A stretch of DNA of 64,000 nucleotides from Gammaproteobacteria bacterium (GTDB lineage: Bacteria > Pseudomonadota > Gammaproteobacteria > Pseudomonadales > Azotimanducaceae). The stretch is from the NCBI GenBank assembly GCA_012269545.1, contig JAAXKB010000037.1, positions 21,764-85,763 on the forward strand, given 5' to 3'. Positions 26,608 to 34,639 of this stretch are shown piece after piece. How positions within the stretch are numbered: the stretch's first letter is position 1; each line of letters begins with the position of its first letter. A program made the translations under genes and the position numbers. The notes below the pieces were generated by a model. The model ran no database searches. It saw only the letters and a list, made by a program, of their open reading frames with translations, and had not been told where the DNA came from.

Positions 26608-27174
26608 CTAGTTGGCGCCTTGGGCAATCACCTTGGTAAAGGCGCCGCTGGGACCGTAGGTCGTGCCGTGGGAAAAGAAACCCGTGGCCTCCAGCAGAAT
26701 CTCAACCTCTTCGGTGCCCCGGTTTTCCCAGTACCAGCCGTGAACGCCGTCAAAAGGCGCGACAAACGTGCCGCGCTGGCTATCGCCGCGGCTTAACTCG
26801 AAGGTCACGGACTGTTCGGGATCGGCATCCACTTCGCTGTGCATTTCGTAAATCACATCGGCTGTTGCCGAAGGCGTTGCACGCCAGTCAAAGACCATAC
26901 TCTGCCCTTCCGCCAGCGTGTATTTGAATTCGACGGACTCGAATGGCGCAAGCCAAAAGGATGACCGGTCTTGATAGACAGCACCGGATTGGGTCGTAAG
27001 CGCACCCACTTGATAGCCGGACATCCCCTTGATACCCATGCTCTCCCCCAATCCTGTGGGGTCGATATCAAACTCTGCAGGCAGCACGAAAAGCACCAAG
27101 GCGAGAGAAGCCGCAGCCAATGCACCGATCGCAAGTTTTACAAGAGACAGGGAAGCACGGTTATTGGAATTCAT
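26608..27174 (-). CDS. membrane-anchored protein, unknown function
   Basis: This 188-residue protein starts at ATG 27174, with a basic N-terminus then one hydrophobic segment (about residues 9-32, LVKLAIGALAAASLALVLFVLP). The rest is a soluble beta-rich domain with conserved-looking blocks FKYTLAEGQSMVFDW, MHSEVDADPEQS, FVAPFDGVHGWYWENRG and ILLEATGFFS. Similar proteins are annotated only as transmembrane anchor proteins. It overlaps the upstream cytochrome gene by 14 bp, so the two are probably made together and may form a periplasmic complex. Confidence 0.7.
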   Translation of the reverse strand: MNSNNRASLSLVKLAIGALAAASLALVLFVLPAEFDIDPTGLGESMGIKGMSGYQVGALTTQSGAVYQDRSSFWLAPFESVEFKYTLAEGQSMVFDWRATPSATADVIYEMHSEVDADPEQSVTFELSRGDSQRGTFVAPFDGVHGWYWENRGTEEVEILLEATGFFSHGTTYGPSGAFTKVIAQGAN

Positions 27175-27637
27175 CTTGGGCCATATATTGGTTGTGGCAG
27201 GCTCGGCAGACATTGTAAATGGCGCCGCCGGCATCGAACAGCGCGTCGGCGTCTTGGGCCTGAGCCGCACGCTTGGCCTGTAATGCGGCTCTTGTCAGCC
27301 CTTGGGCGTATTCATGCCAGTCTGCATTATCCATTGCCAGCCCGGGCATCATGAGCAGATTACCGCCCTCGGCGACCACCGTGGCCGCCTGCACTACCTT
27401 AAGCCAGCCCTCGTCCGTCGTTGGCTGCAAATCTACTTCGCCCTCTGCGGTCAAAATTGCACCGGCGGAGCCCCAAATAACGTCCGATGGCGGCTCCAGA
27501 TATTCAGTCATGAACTGATATTGGCTGCCTGTGGGCGCATAGGGCACGTCCCCTGAATCCGCGGAACAACCTCCCATCGCCAGTAGCGTTAGCAACACGC
27601 CCCTTGTTAGGCAGCGCCGTTGTTGGCGTATTGTCAT
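27161..27637 (-). CDS. cytochrome c-type lipoprotein (cytochrome c'-like)
   Basis: The 158-residue protein has a basic start, a hydrophobic segment and a lipobox-like LLAMGGC (Cys about residue 24), suggesting an exported lipoprotein. A single heme motif CRACH lies near the C-terminus (about residue 147), as in the four-helix cytochrome c' class, and the region between is helical and Ala-rich. It would be anchored in the periplasm and carry electrons or bind gas. It is followed by the anchored protein (14-bp overlap) and preceded by the MerA-like flavoprotein (28-bp gap). Confidence 0.8.
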   Translation of the reverse strand: MTIRQQRRCLTRGVLLTLLAMGGCSADSGDVPYAPTGSQYQFMTEYLEPPSDVIWGSAGAILTAEGEVDLQPTTDEGWLKVVQAATVVAEGGNLLMMPGLAMDNADWHEYAQGLTRAALQAKRAAQAQDADALFDAGGAIYNVCRACHNQYMAQDEFQ

Positions 27638-27665
27638 CTTAAGCTGTCCTTATCGTTATGTTTCT

Positions 27666-29120
27666 CTAAAGCGTTCGCCCCAACCACCAATCAAAGAGCT
27701 TGGCCACAGTTGGCGTCATGCGACCGCGGTTGTAGGCGTCCCCCAATCGCTTGAGGTACTCGCTGCGGGTCGGGTAACTGAAAATCGTCTTCTGCGCCGC
27801 AGACAAACCCAAACCGTTGCTCATCATCACGCAAATAGGCGCCAACAGTTCACCGGCATCGCTGCCAACGATGGTCGCGCCGAGAATTTTGTCTGAACCT
27901 TTCCGGGTATATACCTCAGCATGCTGTGTGGACGCACTTCGGACTTTGGGATCAGCCCGAGACCGATCCAATTCATTCAAATCAAAGCCGAACGTGTCGT
28001 ACGGCACGCCGGCGACATCGAGAGCGCGCGGTGTTGAGCCGACGCTGGCGACTTCAGGATCCGTATAGGTGCAATGGGGGACGATCAGGCCGTCGACCTT
28101 GGCCGTGGGCGCAAACAACACGTTTTGGATCAGTGCCCTAGCCTGAGCATCAGCGTGATGAGTGAACTGCAGTTCGGCGGTACAGTCGCCGGCAGCAAAG
28201 ATGTGTTTATTGCTGGTTTGCAGCTTCGCGTTGGTTACGACAGAACCTTGAGTATCGAGCCTTACCCCCGCTGCCTCAAGATTTAGGCCCGCGGTGTTGG
28301 GCTTACGCCCCAGTGCCACCAGCACACGTTCACAGTGAATCTCTGTCCCACCGCACACCACTGTGCCCTGGCCCCGTATTTCCTGCACACCTTGACCCAC
28401 GTAAACAGCTACGCCAGCGCCCTCAAGGGCGCTGGCCACGGCCTGACTGGCCAATGGCGTTTCGTTGGGCAACACGCGGTCGGCAAGCTCAAACAGAGAG
28501 ACTTTCACCCCCAGCCCCGCAAAGGCCTGAGCCAGTTCGCAGCCGATGGCGCCAGCACCCAGAACGGCCAAGGATGCAGGCGGCTGGGTGAGATCAAAAA
28601 CGGTTTCATTGGTCAGCGGCTGGGCTTGACTTAATCCGGGGATGGGTGGCACGGCGGCACTGGCGCCAGTACACAGAGCGATACGCCGCGCATTAAGAGG
28701 CATACCGTCCACGCAGATGTCTCCGCTATCGTTGAACGCCGCCTCACCGAGAAATACGTCCACACCCGCGTCGATATAGCGTTCGACAGAATCGTGGGGT
28801 GCGATGCCGGCGCGCACTTCTCGCAGCCAGCGAAAGGCCTGCTGAAAGTCTGCGTCACTGCGCTTGCTGTAGGCGAGCAGCGCCTTGGAGGGCATGCAGC
28901 CTACATTCAAGCAGTCACCGCCCATGCGGTGCCGCTCGATCAAGGCCACCTTTGCGCCAAGACCTGCGGCGCCGATGGCGCTGATCAGTCCCGCCGGACC
29001 GGCGCCGACAACCACCAGATGGTAGCGGGACCAAGGCGTGGGGTTTTCGTAATTCTGAGGGCTCAGCAGCCCCCAGGAGATCTGATCAAAATCCGCGCCG
29101 GGATAGGTTGCAACTGTCAT
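27666..29120 (-). CDS. MerA/Lpd-family pyridine nucleotide-disulfide oxidoreductase
   Basis: This 484-residue flavoprotein has the FAD site LVVVGAGPAGLISAIGAAGLG, the redox disulfide GGDCLNVGCMPSKAL, the NAD(P) site LAVLGAGAIGCELAQAFAGLG and IFAAGDCT. At the C-terminus the HPT.SE catalytic motif of lipoamide dehydrogenase is replaced by SYPTRSEYLKRL, with Tyr for His. So it is a mercuric-reductase-like protein, not a true E3. It lacks the N-terminal metal-binding domain and C-terminal Cys pair of MerA. The ATG overlaps the stop of the TVP38 gene, a recurrent pairing in proteobacteria. Substrate unknown. Confidence 0.85.
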   Translation of the reverse strand: MTVATYPGADFDQISWGLLSPQNYENPTPWSRYHLVVVGAGPAGLISAIGAAGLGAKVALIERHRMGGDCLNVGCMPSKALLAYSKRSDADFQQAFRWLREVRAGIAPHDSVERYIDAGVDVFLGEAAFNDSGDICVDGMPLNARRIALCTGASAAVPPIPGLSQAQPLTNETVFDLTQPPASLAVLGAGAIGCELAQAFAGLGVKVSLFELADRVLPNETPLASQAVASALEGAGVAVYVGQGVQEIRGQGTVVCGGTEIHCERVLVALGRKPNTAGLNLEAAGVRLDTQGSVVTNAKLQTSNKHIFAAGDCTAELQFTHHADAQARALIQNVLFAPTAKVDGLIVPHCTYTDPEVASVGSTPRALDVAGVPYDTFGFDLNELDRSRADPKVRSASTQHAEVYTRKGSDKILGATIVGSDAGELLAPICVMMSNGLGLSAAQKTIFSYPTRSEYLKRLGDAYNRGRMTPTVAKLFDWWLGRTL

Positions 29121-29827
29121 GTGGAGCTTCCGTTAGTAGTGTCGTCCGAGGTCTGCAGCTGTTTATCCAAGGCTCCGGAGGCGAATCGGGTGAGCAGGAC
29201 AGTGAGTGCCAACGTGGCAGCCAGCCCTAGGTAAAGCAATGTATTTCCGATCGGCGACTCAGCCAGCTCGCCATTCAGCAAGGCGGTAAGGTTTTGTGCA
29301 ATGGAGCCCAGATACACATAGAGCAAGGTACCAGGAATCATGCCGAGCCAGGACACGAGGACATAGGTTTTCAAAGGCACCTTGGTTAGACCGAGGGCAT
29401 AGTTCAATAAACTGAATGGGAAAGCCGGTGAGAGTCGGGTCAGCAATACTACCAAGCCACCCCGCTCGCCCACCGCCTGATCCAGAGCGGAGAACTTAGG
29501 CATCGTATTTAGCTTACCGGCGACCCAGTCTCTAGCAAAAAAACGGCCAAGCACGAAGGCGCAGGTTGCGCCTACTGTGCTGGCAAAGGACACGATCACA
29601 AATCCGTAGCCAAGACCAAAGAGATAGCCCGCGCCCAAGGTCAATAAACTGCCGGGCAGCATGAGCACCACGGCACAGACGTAAAAGACGACGAACACGG
29701 CCCATGCAATGGTCGGGTTGGCCTGAACCCAAGCAAAAAAGGCAGTCAGCCAATCCACAACGGGCAAGGTAAGCGCCGCGATGACTAAGCAAGTCAGTGT
29801 CAGACCCAGCGTGGCTTGTTTGGTCAT
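29117..29827 (-). CDS. TVP38/TMEM64-family (VTT/DedA-like) membrane protein
   Basis: The 236-residue protein has about six hydrophobic segments. It shows the VTT domain signature around VLMLPGSLLTLGAGYLFGLGYG, then FVLGRFFARDWVAGKL, LLTRLSPAFPFSLLNYALGLTKV, and FVLVSWLGMIPGTLLYVYLG-like sequence. The ATG 29827 gives a TGATG overlap with the acyl-CoA synthetase stop; a TTG one codon earlier is the alternative. DedA/VTT proteins are linked to lipid scrambling or membrane homeostasis. The 3' end overlaps the MerA-like gene by 4 bp. Confidence 0.88.
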   Translation of the reverse strand: MTKQATLGLTLTCLVIAALTLPVVDWLTAFFAWVQANPTIAWAVFVVFYVCAVVLMLPGSLLTLGAGYLFGLGYGFVIVSFASTVGATCAFVLGRFFARDWVAGKLNTMPKFSALDQAVGERGGLVVLLTRLSPAFPFSLLNYALGLTKVPLKTYVLVSWLGMIPGTLLYVYLGSIAQNLTALLNGELAESPIGNTLLYLGLAATLALTVLLTRFASGALDKQLQTSDDTTNGSST

Positions 29828-31473
29828 CAAATTTTCTCTGCCGTTTCGCGCAGCGCAAATTTCTGAACTTTACCGGTAGACGTTTTCGGCAGGTCCGTGA
29901 AAACCACGTTTTTAGGCACCTTAAAACGCGCCAAATTCTCCCGGCAGAAGTCCAGTACGGCCTCTTCGCTTAGCTGCTCGCCGGGTTTGAGCGCAACGAA
30001 GGCACAGGGTGTTTCCCCCCACTTCTCATCGGTCTTGGCTACCACAGCGGCCTCCATAATGGCCGGATGCCGGAACAGTAAATCCTCAATCTCGATGCTG
30101 GAGATGTTTTCACCGCCTGAAATAATGATGTCCTTGGACCGGTCTTTAATCTGTATGTAGCCGTCTGCTGTCCAGACCGCCAAGTCGCCGGAGTGGAACC
30201 AGCCGCCTGCGAAGGACTCTTGTGTCGCGGCTGGGTTTTTCAAGTAACCCTTCATGACATTGTTTCCACGCATCATCACTTCACCGATGCTGACACCGTC
30301 TTGGGGCACCGGCTGCAAGGTTTCAGGATCGGCAACCATGAGTCCTTCCAGCATTTGACCACCCACCCCTTGCCGAGACTTAAGGTTCGACTGGGCTGCT
30401 GAATCCAAGGCGCCCCACAGGTCTTCGCGCCAGGCGCACAGGGTCACCGGTCCGTAGGTCTCGGTCAGGCCGTAGACGTGTGTGACCTCGACACCCTGCT
30501 CTTGCATACCCTGAATAACCGCGGCCGGCGGCGCGGCACCCGCCGTCATGGTTTTAACGGGTTGTTTCACCAATCGCTTAAGCTCATCCGGCGCATTCAG
30601 CAGCGTGTTTAGCACCACTGGGGCACCGCAGAAGTGCGTTACCCCAAACTGACCGATCGCCTGATATACCGCCTCTTCACGCACTTGGCGCAGGCAAATC
30701 GAGGTTCCCGCGTTCACCGCAAGAGTCCATGGAAAACACCAGCCGTTGCAGTGAAACATGGGCAGTGTCCACAAATAGACGGGATGTTCACCCATATCCC
30801 ATGTCAGTGCATTGGATACCGCATTCAGATAGGCGCCCCGATGGTGGTACACCACACCCTTGGGATTTCCCGTGGTGCCGGAGGTGTAATTCAGGGCGAT
30901 GGCATCCCATTCGTTACCGGGCAAAAAGGCACTCGCGTCCAAGGCCTGCAGCGGCTCGAGATCTACGGGACATTGATTTACCAGATCTTCGTAGCTGTCA
31001 TCCCCCAAGAGCTTGCCATCTTGGTAGGTCGAATCATCAATGTGTATCACCTGAGGCTTAACGGACAGTTGCGCCAGTGCTTGTTCCGTCACAGGCCCAA
31101 ACTCTTTGTCCACAATGACCACGCTGGCTTCGCCGTGCTCGAGAATGAACGCTATTGTGGCGGCATCCAGCCTGATGTTGATGGCGTTGAGAACTGCGCC
31201 GGCCATGGGCACCGCATAGTGCGCCTCGAACATTTCGGGAATGTTGGCGCTGATAATGGCCACGGTGTCGCCACGCTTGACACCCCGAGCCCGCAAGGCC
31301 GCAGCCACATTGACGCTGCGATAGAATACGTCGGCCCAAGTCAGCTTCCTGTCGCCGTAACATACGGCGGATTTATCGCCATAAACCATGGCTGCTCGGC
31401 GCAACATGGATATCGGCGACAAAGGCACAAAATTGGCGGGATTCGCATCTAGGTCTTGATCGTAAATAGTCAT
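29827..31473 (-). CDS. acyl-CoA synthetase (AMP-forming)
   Basis: This 548-residue ANL-family ligase activates a fatty or other carboxylic acid to its CoA ester through an acyl-AMP. Motifs are LNYTSGTTGNPKGVVYHHRG (P-loop), VYGLTETYGPVT, GWFHSGDLAVWTADGYIQIKDRSKD, IISGGENISS, and the catalytic Lys in KTSTGKVQKFALRE. The sequence resembles medium-chain acyl/propionate-type ligases (AlkK-like family). It begins 19 bp after the thioesterase stop and couples to the TVP38 gene. Confidence 0.92.
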   Translation of the reverse strand: MTIYDQDLDANPANFVPLSPISMLRRAAMVYGDKSAVCYGDRKLTWADVFYRSVNVAAALRARGVKRGDTVAIISANIPEMFEAHYAVPMAGAVLNAINIRLDAATIAFILEHGEASVVIVDKEFGPVTEQALAQLSVKPQVIHIDDSTYQDGKLLGDDSYEDLVNQCPVDLEPLQALDASAFLPGNEWDAIALNYTSGTTGNPKGVVYHHRGAYLNAVSNALTWDMGEHPVYLWTLPMFHCNGWCFPWTLAVNAGTSICLRQVREEAVYQAIGQFGVTHFCGAPVVLNTLLNAPDELKRLVKQPVKTMTAGAAPPAAVIQGMQEQGVEVTHVYGLTETYGPVTLCAWREDLWGALDSAAQSNLKSRQGVGGQMLEGLMVADPETLQPVPQDGVSIGEVMMRGNNVMKGYLKNPAATQESFAGGWFHSGDLAVWTADGYIQIKDRSKDIIISGGENISSIEIEDLLFRHPAIMEAAVVAKTDEKWGETPCAFVALKPGEQLSEEAVLDFCRENLARFKVPKNVVFTDLPKTSTGKVQKFALRETAEKI

Positions 31474-31492
31474 TACTTATCCGTCGCTGAAA

Positions 31493-32368
31493 TTATCGAT
31501 TGGGTAACGTGATTCTTTGCGCGTGCAGCTTGTTCAAGGCTTCTTCATCCAAGGTAATGGCCTTGCGAGCCGCAAGATCCATGCGCAAAGCGACTGCTTG
31601 AGCGTTCACGCAACAGGTGTTGGTGCGCAAATTGAAAATCAGGTGTGCGAAGGACTGAACCTTGGGCCCTACTTCGACAATACCCGACATGATTTGGAAT
31701 GGGTCGCCAGACATCAACACGTCTTCGTAGGTGCGGCGAAATTCCACTACGGCACCACCGACTTTTCCGTCGGCATGGCTTTCGGGGAAAATTGTGCCCC
31801 ACAGATGGGGCATGGAATCCGAAATCCTTCCCATACAGTGATAGGGCAAAAGCATGCTTTCGGCCGAGCACTCTTCCTGCTCGATAACGCCGGACCCTAT
31901 GATGCGAAAACCCAGCTCGGCGGCCTGCTCGCAAGACAGATCATGCAGATCAAGATTCCGTTGAATACCCCGCCCCCATGCGTGACCGATGGCATCAGGA
32001 TGCACCGGGTCAGACAGTGCTCGAAGTCTGGATACCAGCCGGTCATCGGCAAAGTCGCAGAGCATGGAACAGGCGACCGTTCCGGTGGCCTCGTTACGCA
32101 GTTCCACCACCACCTGAAAGTCATCACTGACTAGGGCACTGAAATAGCCGCCCAAGGGGGCCGCTATCCGAGACTCGGCCTGAAAGCGTATGTGCTGACG
32201 TCGAACGTTGCGCGGCAGGTCTGCGACATCCGCTACGCCGATGCAATCATTGGCCAGCAGACCGCTAAGCAGAGTCTGATAAAGCTTCTGTTCGCAAAAA
32301 CGCACGTTTAAATGATCGTTCTCGTCGCATTCCCAACGATTGACGCTGCCACGGTAGGTCAGCTGCAT
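31493..32368 (-). CDS. double-hotdog acyl-CoA thioesterase-like protein
   Basis: The 291-residue protein contains two hotdog units. The first begins YRGSVNRWECDENDHLNVRF, with the HxN-type active-site pattern DENDHLNVR. The second starts near residue 165 (ESMLLPYHCMGRISDSMPHLW) and includes VVEFRRTYEDVLMSGDPFQI. This is typical of 4HBT-like thioesterases, which hydrolyse acyl-CoA. Its place between the NSS transporter and the acyl-CoA synthetase fits control of a CoA-ester pool. Substrate chain length cannot be told. Confidence 0.8.
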   Translation of the reverse strand: MQLTYRGSVNRWECDENDHLNVRFCEQKLYQTLLSGLLANDCIGVADVADLPRNVRRQHIRFQAESRIAAPLGGYFSALVSDDFQVVVELRNEATGTVACSMLCDFADDRLVSRLRALSDPVHPDAIGHAWGRGIQRNLDLHDLSCEQAAELGFRIIGSGVIEQEECSAESMLLPYHCMGRISDSMPHLWGTIFPESHADGKVGGAVVEFRRTYEDVLMSGDPFQIMSGIVEVGPKVQSFAHLIFNLRTNTCCVNAQAVALRMDLAARKAITLDEEALNKLHAQRITLPNR

Positions 32369-32407
32369 AGAATATCCTTACTGCTCGAGTGCGCGTGTGA
32401 GCGCAGA

Positions 32408-33748
32408 TTAAAGCCCGGTGAGCAGTATGATAAAGACTGCAGGGACAACCACAAAGCGCATTAAACGAGACCACACCCAAAACCACCGGTCGTCACTGAA
32501 GTTCAGTTCGTTTTCGCTGATCGTCAGGGGCATGCGCCAAGCTACCAGCGTTGCAATAAGGAGGCCGCCCACGGGCAGCATGACTTGATTCGGCAGGTAT
32601 TCCATCCAAAAAGCGATGCTTTGGTCCATTACGCTGTAAAACGACCACGTGCTAAAGGTTAACGCGCTGATGACGGAAAACGGAAACAGCGCACCAAAGG
32701 TCACCAGCGTTGCCTTGGGCCGATTGAGTCCCAGCCGCTCTTCTACGTAGCCTGTTACCGGCTCTGAAAGACCGACAATGGAGGTAATGGCCGCCACACA
32801 GAGCAACAAGAAGAACACCGCGCCGACAATGGCTCCGCCATCCATCCGAGCAAAGGCCACGGGCAAGGTTTGAAAAATGAGTCCGGTGCCGGCACCAACA
32901 TCCAGACCATTGTGAAACACCATGGGGAAAATGACGAGTCCGGCCAGCAAGGCAACTAGCGTATCCGCAGCTACAATGATCATGGCCGATTGGGCAATGG
33001 AGATGTTCTTGGGCAGATAGGCACCAAACATCATCATGCCGGCCATGGCCACCCCAATGGAAAAGAACGCCTGCGACAGTGCGGCGAGGAAGGTGCTGCC
33101 ATCAACCTTGGAAAAGTCTGGTGTGAACAGATAGTCCAGCGCCGCAGGCATCCCGCCGACAAACACATTGAAGACCATGAGCAGTATCAGCAGCATAAAC
33201 AGCATGGGCATCAGTATTTTCACTGCGCGTTCAATACCTTGCTGCACCCCGGACGCGATAATCGCGCCCGCTAGCAGCAACGCCGTGCTGCCCCAAAAAA
33301 TCAGGGTCAGCGGGTCCGCCAGTAAGCCCTCAAAGGCGGTTTGGGCCGCTGCTGCGGAAGGCACCAGCATGTCGCCCAGCAATGCCCTGTAGAAGTAATA
33401 CAGAACCCAGCCCGCCACGACGGCATAGGACATCAAGATGCCGAACGCCGTGAGCACCGTGAGATTGCCCACCAAGGACCAGCGCGGGGTCAATCCCGCC
33501 TCAGCGGTCACCGCAGTAATCGCAAAGGGCGGCGATTTCGCGCCGCGGCGCCCCAGTAAAAATTCCGCCATCAAAATTGGGACGCCAATACCGAAGGCAC
33601 AGAGCAAGTAGATCAGAACAAACGCAGAGCCGCCGTTTTCACCGGTGACGTAGGGAAAGCGCCAAATATTGCCGAGCCCAACGGCGAACCCAACCGACGC
33701 CAAAATGAACCCGCTTTTAGAACCCCAAGAGCTTGTCCCTGCGGTCAC
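32408..33748 (-). CDS. sodium-dependent NSS-family transporter
   Basis: This 446-residue Na+-coupled symporter of the neurotransmitter:sodium symporter (LeuT-fold) family has the signature FILASVGFAVGLGNIWRFPYVTGENGGSAFVLIYL (TM1-TM2). About 11 hydrophobic segments follow, with SQAFFSIGVAMAGMMMFGAYLP around TM6-7 and LLCVAAITSIVGLSEPVTGYVEE near TM8. Substrates are usually amino acids. It starts with GTG at the base after the enoyl-CoA hydratase TAG. The coupling ion fits a cell that runs a sodium-pumping NQR. Confidence 0.92.
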   Translation of the reverse strand: MTAGTSSWGSKSGFILASVGFAVGLGNIWRFPYVTGENGGSAFVLIYLLCAFGIGVPILMAEFLLGRRGAKSPPFAITAVTAEAGLTPRWSLVGNLTVLTAFGILMSYAVVAGWVLYYFYRALLGDMLVPSAAAAQTAFEGLLADPLTLIFWGSTALLLAGAIIASGVQQGIERAVKILMPMLFMLLILLMVFNVFVGGMPAALDYLFTPDFSKVDGSTFLAALSQAFFSIGVAMAGMMMFGAYLPKNISIAQSAMIIVAADTLVALLAGLVIFPMVFHNGLDVGAGTGLIFQTLPVAFARMDGGAIVGAVFFLLLCVAAITSIVGLSEPVTGYVEERLGLNRPKATLVTFGALFPFSVISALTFSTWSFYSVMDQSIAFWMEYLPNQVMLPVGGLLIATLVAWRMPLTISENELNFSDDRWFWVWSRLMRFVVVPAVFIILLTGL

Positions 33749-34558
33749 CTATCGGCCCTGAAACTCAGGTGCGCGTTTTTCAACAAAGGCCTGTGCCGCA
33801 TTCTTATGGTCGTCGGTCGTAAAACAGCGCGCCATACCGACTGCCTCGCGATCCAGAGCCTGGCTTAATGTGCCGGTGTACGCGGCATTCAAATTGCCCT
33901 TCATATAGCCCAAGGCTACCGTGGGCATGGAGGCCAATTGCGCCGCCGTGGCGCTCACCATTGCCTCGTAGCCCGCTGCGTCCGACACCTGATTCACTAA
34001 GCCGAATTCATAGGCTTGTTGACCGGTGATGACCGGAGCCGTAAACAACAGTTCCCGGGCTTTGGCCTGCCCAACCAAGTAGGGTAGGAAATAGGAAATG
34101 CCGTAATCTCCCGACAACCCGACCTTGGCGAATGCCGTGGTCATTTTGGCGGAATCGATGGCAACCCGCAGATCGCAGGCCAACGCCAGAGAGAGTCCCG
34201 CTCCTGCCGCTGCGCCGGGTATGGCCGCCAGCGTTGGCTTGGTAAATTCGTGCAACATTTTGGAGACTTCAAACCCCCCGCGCAGGCCCGCGGCACGCTC
34301 TTCTTGACTCGGCGCTTGACCACCACCACTGCTACTGGATGCAAAACCTTTGACGTCTCCGCCGGCACAAAATGCGCCGCCGGCACCGGTCAGCACAACG
34401 CAGCGAACGGCTGGGTCCTGAGCTAAACGCGGCAGAGCCTCCAGCAAGCCCTGAATCATCTCGCCGGTCATCGCATTGCGCGCATCAGGGCGGTTCATTG
34501 TTAGGGTAGTTACGCCATCCGCATAGGTCTCAAGTAACTGTGCTTGCTCACTCATCAT
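33749..34558 (-). CDS. enoyl-CoA hydratase/isomerase (crotonase family)
   Basis: This 269-residue crotonase has oxyanion-hole segments LTGAGGAFCAGGDVKGFAS and PGAAAGAGLSLALACDLRVA, then FAKVGLSGDYGISYFLPYLVG, where an acidic residue sits at the second catalytic site. An insertion rich in Ser-Gly (FASSSSGGGQAPSQEE) follows the first oxyanion segment. AAAGGAG lies just before two tandem ATGs (34558 and 34555). It is directly joined to the NSS transporter gene. It may be a hydratase or isomerase of acyl-CoA degradation. Confidence 0.88.
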   Translation of the reverse strand: MMSEQAQLLETYADGVTTLTMNRPDARNAMTGEMIQGLLEALPRLAQDPAVRCVVLTGAGGAFCAGGDVKGFASSSSGGGQAPSQEERAAGLRGGFEVSKMLHEFTKPTLAAIPGAAAGAGLSLALACDLRVAIDSAKMTTAFAKVGLSGDYGISYFLPYLVGQAKARELLFTAPVITGQQAYEFGLVNQVSDAAGYEAMVSATAAQLASMPTVALGYMKGNLNAAYTGTLSQALDREAVGMARCFTTDDHKNAAQAFVEKRAPEFQGR

Positions 34559-34639
34559 TCGGCTCCTTTAAATTATTTTTCTTGCGCAGGATGCTACCTC
34601 CGCATCATGCCTCGCGCCAGACCTGACCAAGTCTCCCAG

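Noticed and set aside
27666-29120. Calling this gene lpd (the E3 partner of aceE)
   Set aside because: The C-terminal HPT catalytic motif is YPT here and the gene is paired with TVP38, so it is a MerA-like protein.
30634-31452. 272-codon plus-strand frame opposite the acyl-CoA synthetase
   Set aside because: It is antisense to a well-conserved enzyme with no recognisable motif.
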